DNA of 64,000 nt from Afipia sp. (GTDB taxonomy: Bacteria > Pseudomonadota > Alphaproteobacteria > Rhizobiales > Xanthobacteraceae), in the NCBI GenBank assembly GCA_024508675.1, contig JANINQ010000005.1:434001-498000 (forward strand), given 5' to 3'. The notes below the pieces were generated by a model. The model worked only from the letters and a program-made list of their open reading frames with translations, had not been told where the DNA came from and did not search any database. Numbering within the stretch: position 1 is the stretch's first letter; each line of letters begins with the position of its first letter. Of the stretch, positions 1-9,566 are shown piece after piece. Made by a program: the position numbers and the translations under genes.

Positions 1-1151
1 ATGCCTGGATAGATTTCACGCACGGCGCGGCCAATTGCCTCGTACATGGCGGGAATCGCAGACCAGTTGCCGGTCACTTCAATGGTGTCGTTGAAATAGC
101 CCGCGTCGTGCCACTTCTGCGAATAGGCCACGTAGCGATTTTGTTTCCAGTGTTCGTAAGGACCATCAGGACCAACTTCGCCGCCCTGAGCCTTGGCAAT
201 TTCAAGCGCCATGCCCTGCTCGGCCGTGACCATCGGCTCGCTGCCAGTGAACTGCAACACCGCAAGAAACGGCTTGGTCTTGAACAGAGGAATGTCTTTG
301 GTGCGCTCGTCGCTCTCGGCCCGATCATAGAGGCGGACGATTGTCGGGCGCAATTCAGCCTGCATGATCAGGCGCGCGGTATCCAGCGCCGCTTGCAGTG
401 ACGGAAATGCAAACACGACGCCGCGCTCGATGGCAGGCTTTTTGAAGATACGCAGCGTCGCTTCGGTAATGATCCCGAGGGTGCCTTCGCTGCCGATCAT
501 CAGATCGCGGACCGACGGACCAACAGACCGGCGCGCAACGGGCCGGATTTCAAGCGGCGAACCATCCGGCAATACGGCCTTCAGGCCCACAACGATGTCT
601 TCGATCTTGCCATAACGGCTGCTCAACTGTCCGCCGCCGCGGCAGGCAAGCCAGCCGCCCACAGTCGAGATCTCAATGGACTGCGGCAGGTGACCGCTGG
701 TGTAGCCAGCTTCGTTGAGTTGGCGTTCGAAATCAGCGCCGTTCATCCCGGCCTGAACAGTGACGACAGCATCCGTTGGATTGATGGACACGATCTTGTC
801 GAGGCGGCGGGTATCCACCATGATCTCGCCGCCCAGCGGGATCACACCACCGAGCACGCCCGACCCATTGCCATACGGAATGATCGCAATATTCCGCGCC
901 TTCGCAAGATGGACGATCCGGATGATCTCATCCTGGTTCGCTGGCCGCACTACAAGCCGTGGTACTGCACCAGCGAGCTCTCCCGCACGCTCGCGGAAAA
1001 CTGCAAATGGCAGACGATCACGCGAATAGCCGAACCGTTGATCGAACGAGGTCAGGACGTTGGCTGATCCAACAATGGCGCCAAAGGCTTGCGCCAAACC
1101 TTCATCGACGTGATCAGCGTCGCGAACGGCAGCGATAGTGGTTGCGGTCAT
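1..1151 (-). CDS. FAD-binding oxidase (VAO/GlcD-like), 3' end outside window
   Basis: An FAD-linked oxidase or dehydrogenase of the vanillyl-alcohol-oxidase fold (FAD_binding_4 plus FAD-oxidase_C), likely oxidising a 2-hydroxy acid or related substrate. About 383 residues are visible and the frame is still open at base 1, so the C-terminus is missing. Seen in the protein: GNGSGVLGG at residues 94-102 (FAD pyrophosphate loop), SSRYGKIEDIVVG in the middle, and GSEGTLGIITEATLRI, a hallmark of the GlcD/alkyl-DHAP synthase group. The HWKQNRY stretch further on recalls alkyl-DHAP-synthase-type members. The start is the ATG at 1151. It lies downstream of and on the same strand as a LacI regulator, with an operator-like palindrome between them, so LacI control by a pathway metabolite is likely. 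The substrate cannot be told from sequence. Confidence 0.85.
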   Translation of the reverse strand, partial: MTATTIAAVRDADHVDEGLAQAFGAIVGSANVLTSFDQRFGYSRDRLPFAVFRERAGELAGAVPRLVVRPANQDEIIRIVHLAKARNIAIIPYGNGSGVLGGVIPLGGEIMVDTRRLDKIVSINPTDAVVTVQAGMNGADFERQLNEAGYTSGHLPQSIEISTVGGWLACRGGGQLSSRYGKIEDIVVGLKAVLPDGSPLEIRPVARRSVGPSVRDLMIGSEGTLGIITEATLRIFKKPAIERGVVFAFPSLQAALDTARLIMQAELRPTIVRLYDRAESDERTKDIPLFKTKPFLAVLQFTGSEPMVTAEQGMALEIAKAQGGEVGPDGPYEHWKQNRYVAYSQKWHDAGYFNDTIEVTGNWSAIPAMYEAIGRAVREIYPG

Positions 1152-1221
1152 GACAGCCCCTGTTCCGAGGCCAAATTCGCCACGCTCACTCGACGTACTC
1201 CCTGGCCGCTTCGTTTCTTGA

Positions 1222-1254
1222 TTGAACAAATGGTTTGCGCAATCGTTTGTTCAA
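1222..1254. promoter_or_regulatory. Palindromic operator, probable LacI-family site
   Basis: A perfect 9-bp inverted repeat (TTGAACAAA / TTTGTTCAA) spans 33 bp and encloses an inner perfect palindrome TTGCGCAA at 1235-1242. LacI/GalR regulators usually bind even palindromes with a central CG, which the inner element has. It sits 70-100 bp upstream of the FAD oxidase start, downstream of the LacI gene. Binding by that LacI protein is inferred. Confidence 0.55.
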
Positions 1255-1290
1255 ACGTCTTACAAACAACCTCGCGGGTCAAGTTAAAAT

Positions 1291-2292
1291 TTATCGGGGA
1301 GCGGGACCTGTGGAGGCGCGAATGACAAGACCGTCCGGCGCAAGCGGCGCAACCGGGTCCGGCGTGCCACCCTTGAGAAGATCGATCAGAAGACTCGACG
1401 CGATCTCGCCCATTAGTTCAGTGGGCATCTTCACCGAGGTCAATTGCGGATAAAGCATTGTCGCAACTGGCGCATCATGCAATCCGACCACCGAAACATC
1501 GCGAGGGATTTGCAACCCGGCCTCGTGCAGCACAGCCATCGCGCCTGCCGCGGTCACCAGCGTCGCACCAAGAACCGCCGTGGGCCTTTCGGCCAGAAGG
1601 CTACGCATCGCGTCCGCGCCCCCCTCCGCCGTATAGCCTGCCACCGCGACAAGTTTCGGGTCGAAAGGGATGCCATGACGTTTGAGGCCATCGCGATATC
1701 CCGCAAGACGCTCGCCTGCGTTAAATCCGCCCGGCCTGCCCGCCAGATGTGCGATCCGCCGATGGCCCATCCGCGCAAGATGATCGACGGCAATAGCGGC
1801 AGCGGCACGGCTATCGAGAACGACACTATAAGGACTGCCCTTGAGACGGCGGTTCAGAAGTACGAAGGGCGTGTGGGTCGATTCAAGCTCCCCGCGCAGC
1901 AATTGATCGTCATCGAGACTCGCCACCAGCAGACCGTCGGCGCGGTTTCCATGCGAGAGACGATGGTAGACCGCGTCAGTGGCTCCTGATTCACGATGCG
2001 CGATCAGCAGCGAGTAACCGTGTTTCGCGCAGGATTTTTCCGCGCCACGAATGGCGGCGGCGAAGACGGGGTTATCCAGCTGCGGGACGATCAGACCGAG
2101 AGTCTGACTGCGGGAGGTTCGCAGGCCTTGTGCAAGTGTGTTCGGCGAGTAATCAAGATCGCGCGCACTCTTTAGAATGCGCTCACGGGTTTCCTCCCGA
2201 ATACGCTGATTTGTCTCGCCGCGCAGCACACGCGAGGCCGTGGAAATATCCACACCCGCCATGCGGGCGACATCAGCCAAACGGGGTCTCAT
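1291..2292 (-). CDS. LacI family transcriptional regulator
   Basis: A 333-residue DNA-binding repressor of usual LacI/GalR length. Residues 4-25 (LADVARMAGVDISTASRVLR) form the helix-turn-helix, followed by the hinge region and a type-I periplasmic-binding-like ligand domain starting around SRSQTLGLIVPQLDNPVF. Such proteins bind operators and are released or activated by a small metabolite, often a sugar or sugar acid. It stops 139 bp before the FAD oxidase on the same strand, with a LacI-type palindrome in the gap, so this oxidase and its pathway are the likely target. The ATG at 2292 has only a weak ribosome site. The ligand is unknown. Confidence 0.9.
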   Translation of the reverse strand: MRPRLADVARMAGVDISTASRVLRGETNQRIREETRERILKSARDLDYSPNTLAQGLRTSRSQTLGLIVPQLDNPVFAAAIRGAEKSCAKHGYSLLIAHRESGATDAVYHRLSHGNRADGLLVASLDDDQLLRGELESTHTPFVLLNRRLKGSPYSVVLDSRAAAAIAVDHLARMGHRRIAHLAGRPGGFNAGERLAGYRDGLKRHGIPFDPKLVAVAGYTAEGGADAMRSLLAERPTAVLGATLVTAAGAMAVLHEAGLQIPRDVSVVGLHDAPVATMLYPQLTSVKMPTELMGEIASSLLIDLLKGGTPDPVAPLAPDGLVIRASTGPAPR

Positions 2293-2412
2293 GGATGCAC
2301 CGGCAGTTGCAAGGAGGTCACAAATTAGGAGACTGCCTCCGAGGGCGCAAGCCGTTACCTTATTCGCGGTGGCATTGTCCTAGGCTCCCACCACAACCTG
2401 AGCTAAAGGGCG

Positions 2413-3003
2413 TTAGATCTGCCAAAGCGCCTTCGGAGTCGGCAACCCTGTCTCGCTCCTTGTGGAGCTATCCCTGTCATGATCGAGCGCCAGATATTGC
2501 CGCTGCCAGTAAACCAGCGCGGGCGCACCAGTCGATATGCGCAGGTCCAGCACGCGGCCAATGACAATGGCATGGGAATGGCGCTCGACAACGTGCTCAA
2601 CTTCACAATCGAAAGCAACCAAGGCCCCAGCCAGGAGCGGTACGCCCGAAACAAGATTGACCCATTCAGCCCCAGCAAATCGTTCAGCGCCGCTCAACCC
2701 ACCTGCTCCGGAAAAGCGCTCGGCAACATCCCGATGCTCAATGCTCAGGACGTTGACACCAAACACGCCATGCTTCTTGAGCAGAGGCCATGACGATGCC
2801 TGACGATTGATACTCACGATCAGCGTAGCCGGCTCGACTGACAATGATGATACCGACGTCACGGTCATGCCGGATATCTCGTCGCCTCGGCCAACCGTGA
2901 CGACGCTAACGCCGCCGGCAAGGTCGCGCATGGCACCACGAAAATCGTCGACCGCAACGCCTTGACGCAGCCCTTCATCGATACGTCGGACAATTGAGTT
3001 CAT
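2413..3003 (-). CDS. Flavin reductase domain protein, partner of SsuD
   Basis: A 196-residue NAD(P)H:flavin oxidoreductase of the flavin-reductase-like (FMN split-barrel) family. Seen: FRGAMRDLAGGVSVVTV near residue 20, the MTVTSVSSLSVEPATLIVSIN core, and GVFGVNVLS. These proteins supply FMNH2 to two-component monooxygenases. It is the last gene of the sulfonate operon, 7 bp after the ABC ATPase, so it most likely feeds SsuD, replacing SsuE of the flavodoxin-like family. The ATG at 3003 is preceded by GAGGTGG at good spacing; a longer open frame reaches 3156 but would overlap the ATPase and lacks such a site. Confidence 0.88.
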   Translation of the reverse strand: MNSIVRRIDEGLRQGVAVDDFRGAMRDLAGGVSVVTVGRGDEISGMTVTSVSSLSVEPATLIVSINRQASSWPLLKKHGVFGVNVLSIEHRDVAERFSGAGGLSGAERFAGAEWVNLVSGVPLLAGALVAFDCEVEHVVERHSHAIVIGRVLDLRISTGAPALVYWQRQYLALDHDRDSSTRSETGLPTPKALWQI

Positions 3004-3010
3004 ATCCACC

Positions 3011-3871
3011 TCACGTAGCGGCCAGATCCCCGGTCTCCTTGAGCAATTCACGCAGAATCGTTCCCTCAAGGGCCGCGAGATCGGCAGAACCGCGCTGACG
3101 CGGCCGCAGCAGGTCGACATTGATATCTTGCGCAATACGGCCATCTTCGATGACAAGCACGCGATCAGCCAGGGCTACGGCTTCGGAGACATCATGCGTA
3201 ACAAGGATCGCCGTGAATCCCTGGTCATGCCAGACACGTTCCAGGAGGCGCTGCATCGAAATGCGTGTCAGCGCATCAAGCGCGCCTAATGGCTCATCAA
3301 ACGCCAGAATGCGCGGATGGCTCACCAATGCACGCGCCAGCGCGACCCGCTGTTTTTGCCCGCCAGACAACACCGCTGGCCATTGATCGCGCTTTTCCTT
3401 CAGTCCGACTTCTTCCAGAGCCTCTTCGGCGCGGCTCTTCGCGTCATCCGAATCCCGATTCCGGCCGAGACCGACTTCGACATTGGAGAGCACACGTGCC
3501 CACGGCAGCAGCCGAGGCTCCTGAAACATCACACGAACGTGGTCGCTGGGATTGCCTTCGTGATCTCCGAACTCGATAACGCCTGCAGTCGGTTTTTCCA
3601 GACCGGCGATCAGACGAAGCAGCGTACTCTTGCCGCAACCCGACTTCCCGACAATCGCAACCGATTGCCCTGCGGGAATATGCAGATCGATGCCGCGGAG
3701 CACCTCGTTATGACCGAACGATTTTCGAAGACCTTTGATTGTCAGCGACAGAGCGCGCGACGTATCGGCGCGATCAGGTGGCTGATCAAGCACCGTCGCA
3801 GCCGAACGTATCAGCTCCATCGCCTGCAAACTCTCTGCATTCGAGGGAACAAGCCGGACCAATTGCTGCAT
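3011..3871 (-). CDS. ssuB: Sulfonate ABC transporter ATP-binding protein
   Basis: A 286-residue ATPase of the nitrate/sulfonate/taurine (NitT/TauT) ABC importer class. Walker A is GKSGCGKST at residues 75-83; the signature [15 protein letters not shown] and Walker [14 protein letters not shown] follow, then THDV with the switch His. An N-terminal extension of about 40 residues precedes the usual start of the fold. The ATG at 3871 lies 8 bp after the permease stop and has TGAGGAT upstream; a longer reading to 3925 would overlap the permease by 47 bp. It energises import of aliphatic sulfonates through the adjacent permease. Binding proteins come from the genes upstream in the same operon. Confidence 0.9.
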   Translation of the reverse strand: MQQLVRLVPSNAESLQAMELIRSAATVLDQPPDRADTSRALSLTIKGLRKSFGHNEVLRGIDLHIPAGQSVAIVGKSGCGKSTLLRLIAGLEKPTAGVIEFGDHEGNPSDHVRVMFQEPRLLPWARVLSNVEVGLGRNRDSDDAKSRAEEALEEVGLKEKRDQWPAVLSGGQKQRVALARALVSHPRILAFDEPLGALDALTRISMQRLLERVWHDQGFTAILVTHDVSEAVALADRVLVIEDGRIAQDINVDLLRPRQRGSADLAALEGTILRELLKETGDLAAT

Positions 3872-3878
3872 GGAATCC

Positions 3879-4691
3879 TCAATGTTTCTCGAAAGCCGGA
3901 TGCCAGGACAACGTGAAGCGCTCAAGCACGCGCGCAGTGCTGTCCGCGACCTTTCCCAGCAAGGCGTAAATCAGGATGCTGAGCACAACGACATCGATCA
4001 GCATGAACTCGCGGGCCTGCATCGCCATGTATCCAAGGCCGGATGAAGCGGCGATTGTTTCCGCCACGATCAGCGTCAGCCACATGATGCCAAGCGCGAA
4101 CCGGAGACCGACAAAGATCGACGGCAGGGCACCGGGAAAAATCACCCGGCGGAACAACTCACCGTTGCTCATCCCATAGATGCGCCCCATCTCGATGAGT
4201 TGTGGATCAACCGTCCGAATGCCATGCAGCGTGTTCAGATAGATCGGAAAGAAGACACCCAGCGCCACAAGGAAAAGCTTCGCCGACTCGTCGATACCGA
4301 ACCAGAGGATCACAAGCGGGATCAGCGCCAGGTGCGGAACATTCCGCACCATTTGCAAGGTGGTGTCCGTCAGCTTTGCGCTGAGCTCCGACAGACCGTT
4401 GGCAAGACCAAACACAAAGCCGATACCACCGCCAATCAGAAAGCCGACGCTCGCGCGCCAGAAACTGACCCAGATATTTCGCGCAAGCTCACCTGACTGC
4501 AGCAACTTCCAGCCCGCTACCGCCACGTCGCTCGGCGCGGGCAGCACACGGGCCGACACGAAACCGGTTACGCAGGCAAGCTGCCAGATCAGCAGAATAG
4601 CCAGCGGAACAATCCATTGCGTTAGCCCGTCGGCCCGCGGAATGCGAAATCCGCGCGACCGCGGCTGAGCTGCCGTTTCAACAGCACTCAT
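3879..4691 (-). CDS. ssuC: Sulfonate ABC transporter permease
   Basis: A 270-residue inner-membrane permease of the BPD_transp_1 family, SsuC/TauC type. Hydrophobic segments begin at [16 protein letters not shown]; the cytoplasmic EAA-like loop that contacts the ATPase is seen around [20 protein letters not shown], and the C-terminal segment carries the typical [18 protein letters not shown] stretch. Its ATG overlaps the stop of ssuD by 4 nt (ATGA), which indicates translational coupling. With SsuB it forms the translocator for aliphatic sulfonates, or possibly taurine or related C1-C4 sulfonates; family membership does not settle the substrate. Confidence 0.92.
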   Translation of the reverse strand: MSAVETAAQPRSRGFRIPRADGLTQWIVPLAILLIWQLACVTGFVSARVLPAPSDVAVAGWKLLQSGELARNIWVSFWRASVGFLIGGGIGFVFGLANGLSELSAKLTDTTLQMVRNVPHLALIPLVILWFGIDESAKLFLVALGVFFPIYLNTLHGIRTVDPQLIEMGRIYGMSNGELFRRVIFPGALPSIFVGLRFALGIMWLTLIVAETIAASSGLGYMAMQAREFMLIDVVVLSILIYALLGKVADSTARVLERFTLSWHPAFEKH

Positions 4692-5851
4692 GACTGGGAC
4701 GCCTGCTTTTGCGGCCGATAATCATTGCCAATGGTTTCGCCGAACGGGCCGGTATTCACCCGCAATGGCGTGACATTGGCAGGCTGCTCAAGATCGAGCA
4801 GCGGAAACACCAGTTCGGCAAAGCGATAGGCTTCCTCAAGATGCGGATAGCCGGACATGATGAACGTATCGATGCCGATGTCCTGATATTCCTTGATGCG
4901 CGCGGCAACCGTCTGTGGATCACCGACCAGCGCGGTGCCGGCACCGCCGCGAACCAGACCAACGCCAGCCCAAAGGTTGGGGCTGATTTCGAGCTTGTCG
5001 CGCCGGCCGCCGTGCAATTCGGCCATGCGTTGCTGGCCGACGGAATCCATGCGCGAGAAAATCTTCTGCGCCTGAACAATGGTGTCGTCAGTGACGTACT
5101 GGATCAGTTCGTCAGCCGCTCGCCACGCCTCTTCGTTGGTCTCGCGGACAATGACATGCAGGCGAATGCCAAAAGAGAGCTTCCGCCCTTTCTTGTCGGC
5201 TGCCGCCTTCACGCGCGCAACCTTCTCCGCCACCTGCGCCGGTGGCTCGCCCCACGTCAGATATTTATCGACCGAGTCCACCGCCACATCGATGCCGGCA
5301 TCGGATGAGCCGCCGAAATACAACGGCGGCCGCGGGGACTGGAGTGGCGCAAACAGCAACCGACCATCCTCAATCGAGATGTGCTTGCCCTGCACGTTGA
5401 CAGCTTTCCCCGCGAGCAGATCGCTATAGACATTCAGAAACTCACGCGTCACGGCATAGCGCTCGTCGTGGCTGAGGAAGATGCCGTCGCCCTTGTTCTC
5501 GACCGGATCGCCGCCAGTCACCACGTTGATGAGCAGCCGGCCATTCGAAACCCGATCCAGCGTCGCGGTCATGCGGGCCGCGACCGTCGGAGACTGCAAT
5601 CCGGGACGAACGGCGACCAGATAGCGCAACCGCTCCGTCCATGGCGCCACTGCAGAGGCGACAACCCAGGAATCTTCGCAGCTTCGTCCGGTCGGCAGCA
5701 ATACGCCAAAGTAACCCAACTGATCTGCAGCCTGTGCGATCTGCCGTAGATAGTTGAAGTTGACCTCACGGCCGCCGGTGGTCGTGCCGAGATAACGGCT
5801 GTCACCGTGAGTCGGCAGGAACCAGAGAATGTTGGCTTTGGTCGCGCTCAT
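4688..5851 (-). CDS. ssuD: FMNH2-dependent alkanesulfonate monooxygenase
   Basis: A 387-residue bacterial-luciferase-like TIM-barrel enzyme, very close in length to E. coli SsuD (381). It cleaves alkanesulfonates with FMNH2 and O2 to an aldehyde and sulfite, releasing sulfur for assimilation. The N-terminus [16 protein letters not shown] and the internal [20 protein letters not shown] are characteristic of SsuD. It sits between the binding protein gene and the permease gene with 4-nt ATGA overlaps at both ends, and the flavin reductase that would supply FMNH2 closes the operon. Expression under sulfate limitation is expected from the family, but no regulator of the CysB type is in view. Confidence 0.94.
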   Translation of the reverse strand: MSATKANILWFLPTHGDSRYLGTTTGGREVNFNYLRQIAQAADQLGYFGVLLPTGRSCEDSWVVASAVAPWTERLRYLVAVRPGLQSPTVAARMTATLDRVSNGRLLINVVTGGDPVENKGDGIFLSHDERYAVTREFLNVYSDLLAGKAVNVQGKHISIEDGRLLFAPLQSPRPPLYFGGSSDAGIDVAVDSVDKYLTWGEPPAQVAEKVARVKAAADKKGRKLSFGIRLHVIVRETNEEAWRAADELIQYVTDDTIVQAQKIFSRMDSVGQQRMAELHGGRRDKLEISPNLWAGVGLVRGGAGTALVGDPQTVAARIKEYQDIGIDTFIMSGYPHLEEAYRFAELVFPLLDLEQPANVTPLRVNTGPFGETIGNDYRPQKQASQS

Positions 5852-6807
5852 GAACCCGACTTCCTTGCAACGTCCGAAATCTTGATGGCTTTTGGAATCA
5901 GGCCGAGGCTGAAGAACGTGTCAGCGACCTGCTGCTGTTCCGCGATAACGGTGTCGTTGATCGGCTTGATCCCATAGGACTGCCGCTTCAGAGCGAGTTC
6001 GAGAACCGGTACCGGCAGGCCGACGGAAGGGCTGAGCTGTTCTGCGACAGCCTTGATGTCAGTCTTTGCCCAATCATCAACCTCGCTCAACTGTGCAAGC
6101 ACGAGATCAACGATCTTCGGATCACTGCCAAGGAACTTCTGGGAGGAAAAATAGAACTGGTAGTTCGACACGACACCCGTGCCGTCTGCCAGCGTTCGTG
6201 CCTGGGTCGCTACTTCCGCAGCGGCCTGGAACGGGTCCCAGATCACCCAGGCATCGACCGCGCCTTTTTCGAACGCCGCGCGAGCATCCGCAGGCGCAAG
6301 GAACACCGGCGTGATCTCGGAATACTTCACGCCAGCCTTCTCCAGCGCTTTCACCAGCAGATAGTGAACATTGGAGCCCTTGTTGAGCGCAACCTTCTTG
6401 CCCTTCAGGTCAGCAACCGTTTTCAAGGGACTATCCTTTGGAACGAGGATAGCCTCGCCCTTCGGCGCCGGAGGCTCATAAGCAACATATTGAATCGGGG
6501 CGCCGGCGGCCTGCGCGAAGATGGGCGGCGCTTCGCCGGTATTGCCGAAGTCGATCGCGCCAACATTAAGAGCTTCCAGCAGCGGCGGGCCGGACGGGAA
6601 TTCGGTCCACACCACGCTATAGCCCAGCGCCTTCAGTTTCGGTTCAAGGGTCCCCTTGCTCTTGAGCAGCACCAGCTTGCCGTATTTCTGGAAACCGATG
6701 CGGACAACCTTCTCCTGGGCCTGAGCGAACGGAGCAATTGCAACCGTCATCGCAGCGACAGCAGACGCTGCCAAAGCAACCTTGGTGATTGAGCGACGTG
6801 TAAACAT
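5848..6807 (-). CDS. ssuA: Aliphatic sulfonate-binding protein (first copy)
   Basis: A 319-residue periplasmic binding protein of the SsuA/TauA family. The signal peptide is clear: [15 protein letters not shown], a hydrophobic stretch and a cut near AQA-QEK. The mature part has the SsuA-type stretches [40 protein letters not shown] and [20 protein letters not shown], and the AWVIWDPF motif. It delivers the sulfonate to SsuBC. The stop overlaps the ssuD start by 4 nt. A second, related SsuA-type gene lies 35 bp upstream on the same strand and a third is divergent, so the transporter may be served by several binding proteins with different ligands. Confidence 0.93.
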   Translation of the reverse strand: MFTRRSITKVALAASAVAAMTVAIAPFAQAQEKVVRIGFQKYGKLVLLKSKGTLEPKLKALGYSVVWTEFPSGPPLLEALNVGAIDFGNTGEAPPIFAQAAGAPIQYVAYEPPAPKGEAILVPKDSPLKTVADLKGKKVALNKGSNVHYLLVKALEKAGVKYSEITPVFLAPADARAAFEKGAVDAWVIWDPFQAAAEVATQARTLADGTGVVSNYQFYFSSQKFLGSDPKIVDLVLAQLSEVDDWAKTDIKAVAEQLSPSVGLPVPVLELALKRQSYGIKPINDTVIAEQQQVADTFFSLGLIPKAIKISDVARKSGS

Positions 6808-6842
6808 GAAAAGACCTCGAATGCTTCGAATTGATGAAAACG

Positions 6843-7790
6843 TCAGGTTTGAGCCGGCTTCCAGACGATGTCGCGGACGACAATCGGCTTTGGAATCAAG
6901 CCGAGCTTGTAGAAGCGATCAGCGACACCCTGCTGGGTATCGATCACAGCGTCGGACACAGGATGGATGGCGAACGAAGCGCGCCGCGCAGCCACTGTTT
7001 GAATGTCGAGCGGCACACCCGTGACCTCATGAAGCGATTTGGCAACCTCGTCCCGGTTGCTCTCCGCCCAAGCAGCCGCCGCCGATAACCCCGCGATGAC
7101 TTCCCGAAGCGGTCCTGGCTGCTGGTTTGCGAAATCGCGGTTGGCGATGAAGAATGCGTTGGTCTTCGCCACTTCGTAGGCATTAATGAGAATGCGTGCG
7201 TTCTGCTTTTTTTCACCGATCGCGAAATACGGGTCCCAGACAGCCCATGCATCGATGCTGCCATTCGCAAAGGCAGGACCGGCATCCGGCGGCGTCAGAT
7301 AGACGGGCGTGATATCCGCATAGCTGAGCCCGAACTTCTCAAGCGCTTGCACGACGATATTGTGCGCGCTTGATCCCTTCGTGAATCCAACGCGCTTACC
7401 CTTCAGGTCCTTCACGGATCTGATGGATGAGCCAGCAGGCACCAGGATGCCCTGTCCATTGCTGATTGGCGATGCTGCCGCGTAAACAATGTTGGCGTTT
7501 GCTGCCTGCGCAAAAATTGGCGGCGAGTCACCGACCGCCCCGAAGTCCGCAGCACCGTTACTGATGGCCTCCAGCAGTGGCGGACCGGACGTAAACTCAA
7601 TCCACTTCACCACGGTGCCGCTCGCGGCAAAACGCTTTTCCAGGATCGCCCGCTGACGCGCGATCACCAGAACACCGGTCTTCTGATATCCGATACGAAC
7701 TTCTTTTGCGACCGCTTGCGACCTTGCAGGGGTTGAAGCAATAGCGGCAAGAGTTGCTGTCGACAGCTTAAGAAATTTTCGACGTTCCAT
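6843..7790 (-). CDS. Aliphatic sulfonate-binding protein (second copy)
   Basis: A 315-residue SsuA-family periplasmic protein, first gene of the minus-strand operon. The N-terminus MERRKFLKLSTATLAAIAS fits a twin-arginine (Tat) signal (RRKFLK), unlike the Sec-type signal of the next gene. Shared with the first copy are VRIGYQKTGVLVIAR, GPPLLEAISNGAADFGAVGD, KGKRVGFTKGSSAHNIVVQAL and AWAVWDPYF. I chose the ATG at 7790 because GGAG lies 7 nt upstream. Ligand specificity probably differs from that of the first copy, since the two are only moderately similar, but this cannot be read from sequence. Confidence 0.9.
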   Translation of the reverse strand: MERRKFLKLSTATLAAIASTPARSQAVAKEVRIGYQKTGVLVIARQRAILEKRFAASGTVVKWIEFTSGPPLLEAISNGAADFGAVGDSPPIFAQAANANIVYAAASPISNGQGILVPAGSSIRSVKDLKGKRVGFTKGSSAHNIVVQALEKFGLSYADITPVYLTPPDAGPAFANGSIDAWAVWDPYFAIGEKKQNARILINAYEVAKTNAFFIANRDFANQQPGPLREVIAGLSAAAAWAESNRDEVAKSLHEVTGVPLDIQTVAARRASFAIHPVSDAVIDTQQGVADRFYKLGLIPKPIVVRDIVWKPAQT

Positions 7791-8190
7791 TCCATATCTC
7801 CGCACGCCGAACACCGGCCGCATTGGGACGAGGAATGATGGTCACGCGAATATCGGCTGTCGAGTGCTGTGCAAAAATAGCGACGCCCGCACTCTCTGCG
7901 GACGCTCACTCAACCTAAATATTTCGGGAACTTCGCAAAAAGCAGATTGATTTTCTGCCCGGATTTTGATCGCGATACTTCTGGAAATCGCACTCGATAC
8001 TGAACGGGTCAAGCGTTCATTGCACAACAACGACGCTTGAATGTGCTCTGCCGCGAGATCATTTCGCCAATCGGCCAGAAGCGAGAATGAAACATCCGCG
8101 CTACGCGGCAACTTTAGCAACTCATTATACAACTCCTTTTCTACAGTCCTTCATCGCGAAAACATTCGTTCGATAGGGACTGTGAATCAT
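7791..8190. promoter_or_regulatory. Divergent intergenic region between sulfonate-binding genes, with inverted repeat
   Basis: The 400 bp between the minus-strand ssu operon and the plus-strand third ssuA must hold both promoters. The clearest element is a perfect 8-bp inverted repeat TCAAGCGT / ACGCTTGA at 8009-8016 and 8033-8040, placed near the middle, a plausible site for a regulator acting on both sides. Nearby 7971-8001 holds two loose CGATACT copies. No gene is supported here. Confidence 0.45.
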
Positions 8191-9165
8191 ATGACCCGCA
8201 CCATCAAACTGTTCGCAAACCTGTTTACCGCCACCGCGTTTTTGTTCTCCGCTACGATGTCGAACGCGCAGACAGACAAGCCCGCCGATCAAATTCGCAT
8301 CGGCCTGCAGAAATCATCGACATTGACTGCCGTGCTTCGCGCCAACGGCGAACTCGATAAAGCTCTCGCTCCGCTCGGTGTGAAGGTGTCGTGGCATGAA
8401 TTTTCCAGCGGCTTGCCGCTGCTGGAATCACTCGGCGTCGGCAATCTCGATTTCGGCGCAGATGTCGCAGATACCGTTCCCATCTTCGCCCAAGCTGCGG
8501 GCTCCAAACTTGCCTATGTGGCGGAGGAGAGCGCATCGCCCGCAGCGCAAGCTATCCTTGTCGCCAAGGATTCTCCGGTCAAAGGACTGGCTGATCTCAA
8601 GGGCAAGAAAGTTGCGGTGACCAAGGGCGCAGGCAGCCACTATCTGTTGCTCGCCGCTCTCAGCAAGGCCGGGCTGAACTTCAAGGACATCTCGCCTGCC
8701 TACCTCGCGCCAGCAGACGGCCGCGCCGCATTCGTCAGCAACAATGTCGATGCCTGGGTCGCCTGGGACCCTTTTCTCACCAGCGCGCAGCGACAGTCCG
8801 GCGCGAAAGTCCTGAGCGATGGCAGCGGCGGTCTCGCCAGCTACAAGCGTTACTATCTTGCGTCAGAGACGTTCGTGGAACGGCGCAGCGACGTACTGAA
8901 CATCGTGTTCGCCAAACTGCGCGAAACCGGCAAGTGGGTGAAGGCCAATCCGAAGGATGCTGCGGCGCTACTGGCTGGCTTGTGGAATATTGATGCTGCC
9001 ACCGTTGAGGAAGCCAACAGTCACCGCAGCTATGGAGTCGGCGCGGTGACGCCTGCGGGGCTGGTGGAGCAGCAGAAAATCGCAGACGCGTTCTTTGGCG
9101 AGGGTCTGATCCCGAAAAAGATCGACACAGCCACGGTCAAGATCTGGACGCCAAATGCGCCATAG
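8191..9165 (+). CDS. Aliphatic sulfonate-binding protein (third copy, divergent)
   Basis: A 324-residue SsuA-family periplasmic protein transcribed away from the ssu operon. Signal peptide: MTRTIKLFANLFTATAFLFS, cut near SNA-Q. The mature part has IRIGLQKSSTLTAVLRANGE, SGLPLLESLGVGNLDFGADV, GKKVAVTKGAGSHYLLLAAL and AWVAWDPF. I chose the ATG at 8191; an open frame extends to 8041 but gives no signal peptide at its N-terminus. No permease or ATPase accompanies it, so it probably uses SsuBC of the neighbouring operon. The 100 bp after it, up to the HU gene, hold only the HU terminator. Confidence 0.9.
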   Translation: MTRTIKLFANLFTATAFLFSATMSNAQTDKPADQIRIGLQKSSTLTAVLRANGELDKALAPLGVKVSWHEFSSGLPLLESLGVGNLDFGADVADTVPIFAQAAGSKLAYVAEESASPAAQAILVAKDSPVKGLADLKGKKVAVTKGAGSHYLLLAALSKAGLNFKDISPAYLAPADGRAAFVSNNVDAWVAWDPFLTSAQRQSGAKVLSDGSGGLASYKRYYLASETFVERRSDVLNIVFAKLRETGKWVKANPKDAAALLAGLWNIDAATVEEANSHRSYGVGAVTPAGLVEQQKIADAFFGEGLIPKKIDTATVKIWTPNAP

Positions 9166-9237
9166 ATAGCCGAAGCCAAGTGGCGCTCGATGCCCGCCGC
9201 TTAACAGCAAACGGACATCGATGTGCCCACGACAGAC

Positions 9238-9260
9238 AAAAAAGCCCCCGAAGGGGCTTT
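9238..9260 (-). terminator. Rho-independent terminator of the HU gene
   Basis: On the minus strand an 8-bp perfect stem (AAAGCCCC / GGGGCTTT at 9241-9260) with a TTCG loop is followed by a T run. It starts 7 bp after the HU stop codon. Confidence 0.9.
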
Positions 9261-9266
9261 GAAGGA

Positions 9267-9566
9267 TTAAACTGCGTCCTTGGCAGCTTTAACCGGGCGG
9301 GCCCGAACGATCTTCCGGGCGGGCTTCGCCTTGAAGGTCATCGGCTCACCGGTGAAGGGATTGGTTCCCTTGCGGGCCTTGGTCGCAGGCTTCTTGATCA
9401 CAACGAACTTAGCGAAGCCGGGGAGCAGGAAAACACCGGACTTCTTGAGCTCCTTGTATCCGACCGACGCGAGCGTCTCGAGAACGCCCTTCACTTCCTT
9501 CTTGGAAATTTCGGTCTCCGTAGCGATCTTTTCGATCAGCTGCGATTTCGTCAATTGAACTGCCAT
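9267..9566 (-). CDS. HU family DNA-binding protein
   Basis: A 99-residue histone-like nucleoid protein. It matches the HU/IHF fold: helix pair TKSQLIEKIATETEISKKEVKGVLETL, then the beta arm with GFAKFVVIKKPATKARKGTNP and FKAKPARKIVRARP. The last residues form a basic, Ala-rich tail beyond the core fold, common in rhizobial HU. HU bends and packages DNA as a dimer. I chose the ATG at 9566 because AGGAG lies 5 nt upstream; a GTG two codons earlier overlaps that site. It is monocistronic, with a strong terminator right after the stop. Confidence 0.92.
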   Translation of the reverse strand: MAVQLTKSQLIEKIATETEISKKEVKGVLETLASVGYKELKKSGVFLLPGFAKFVVIKKPATKARKGTNPFTGEPMTFKAKPARKIVRARPVKAAKDAV

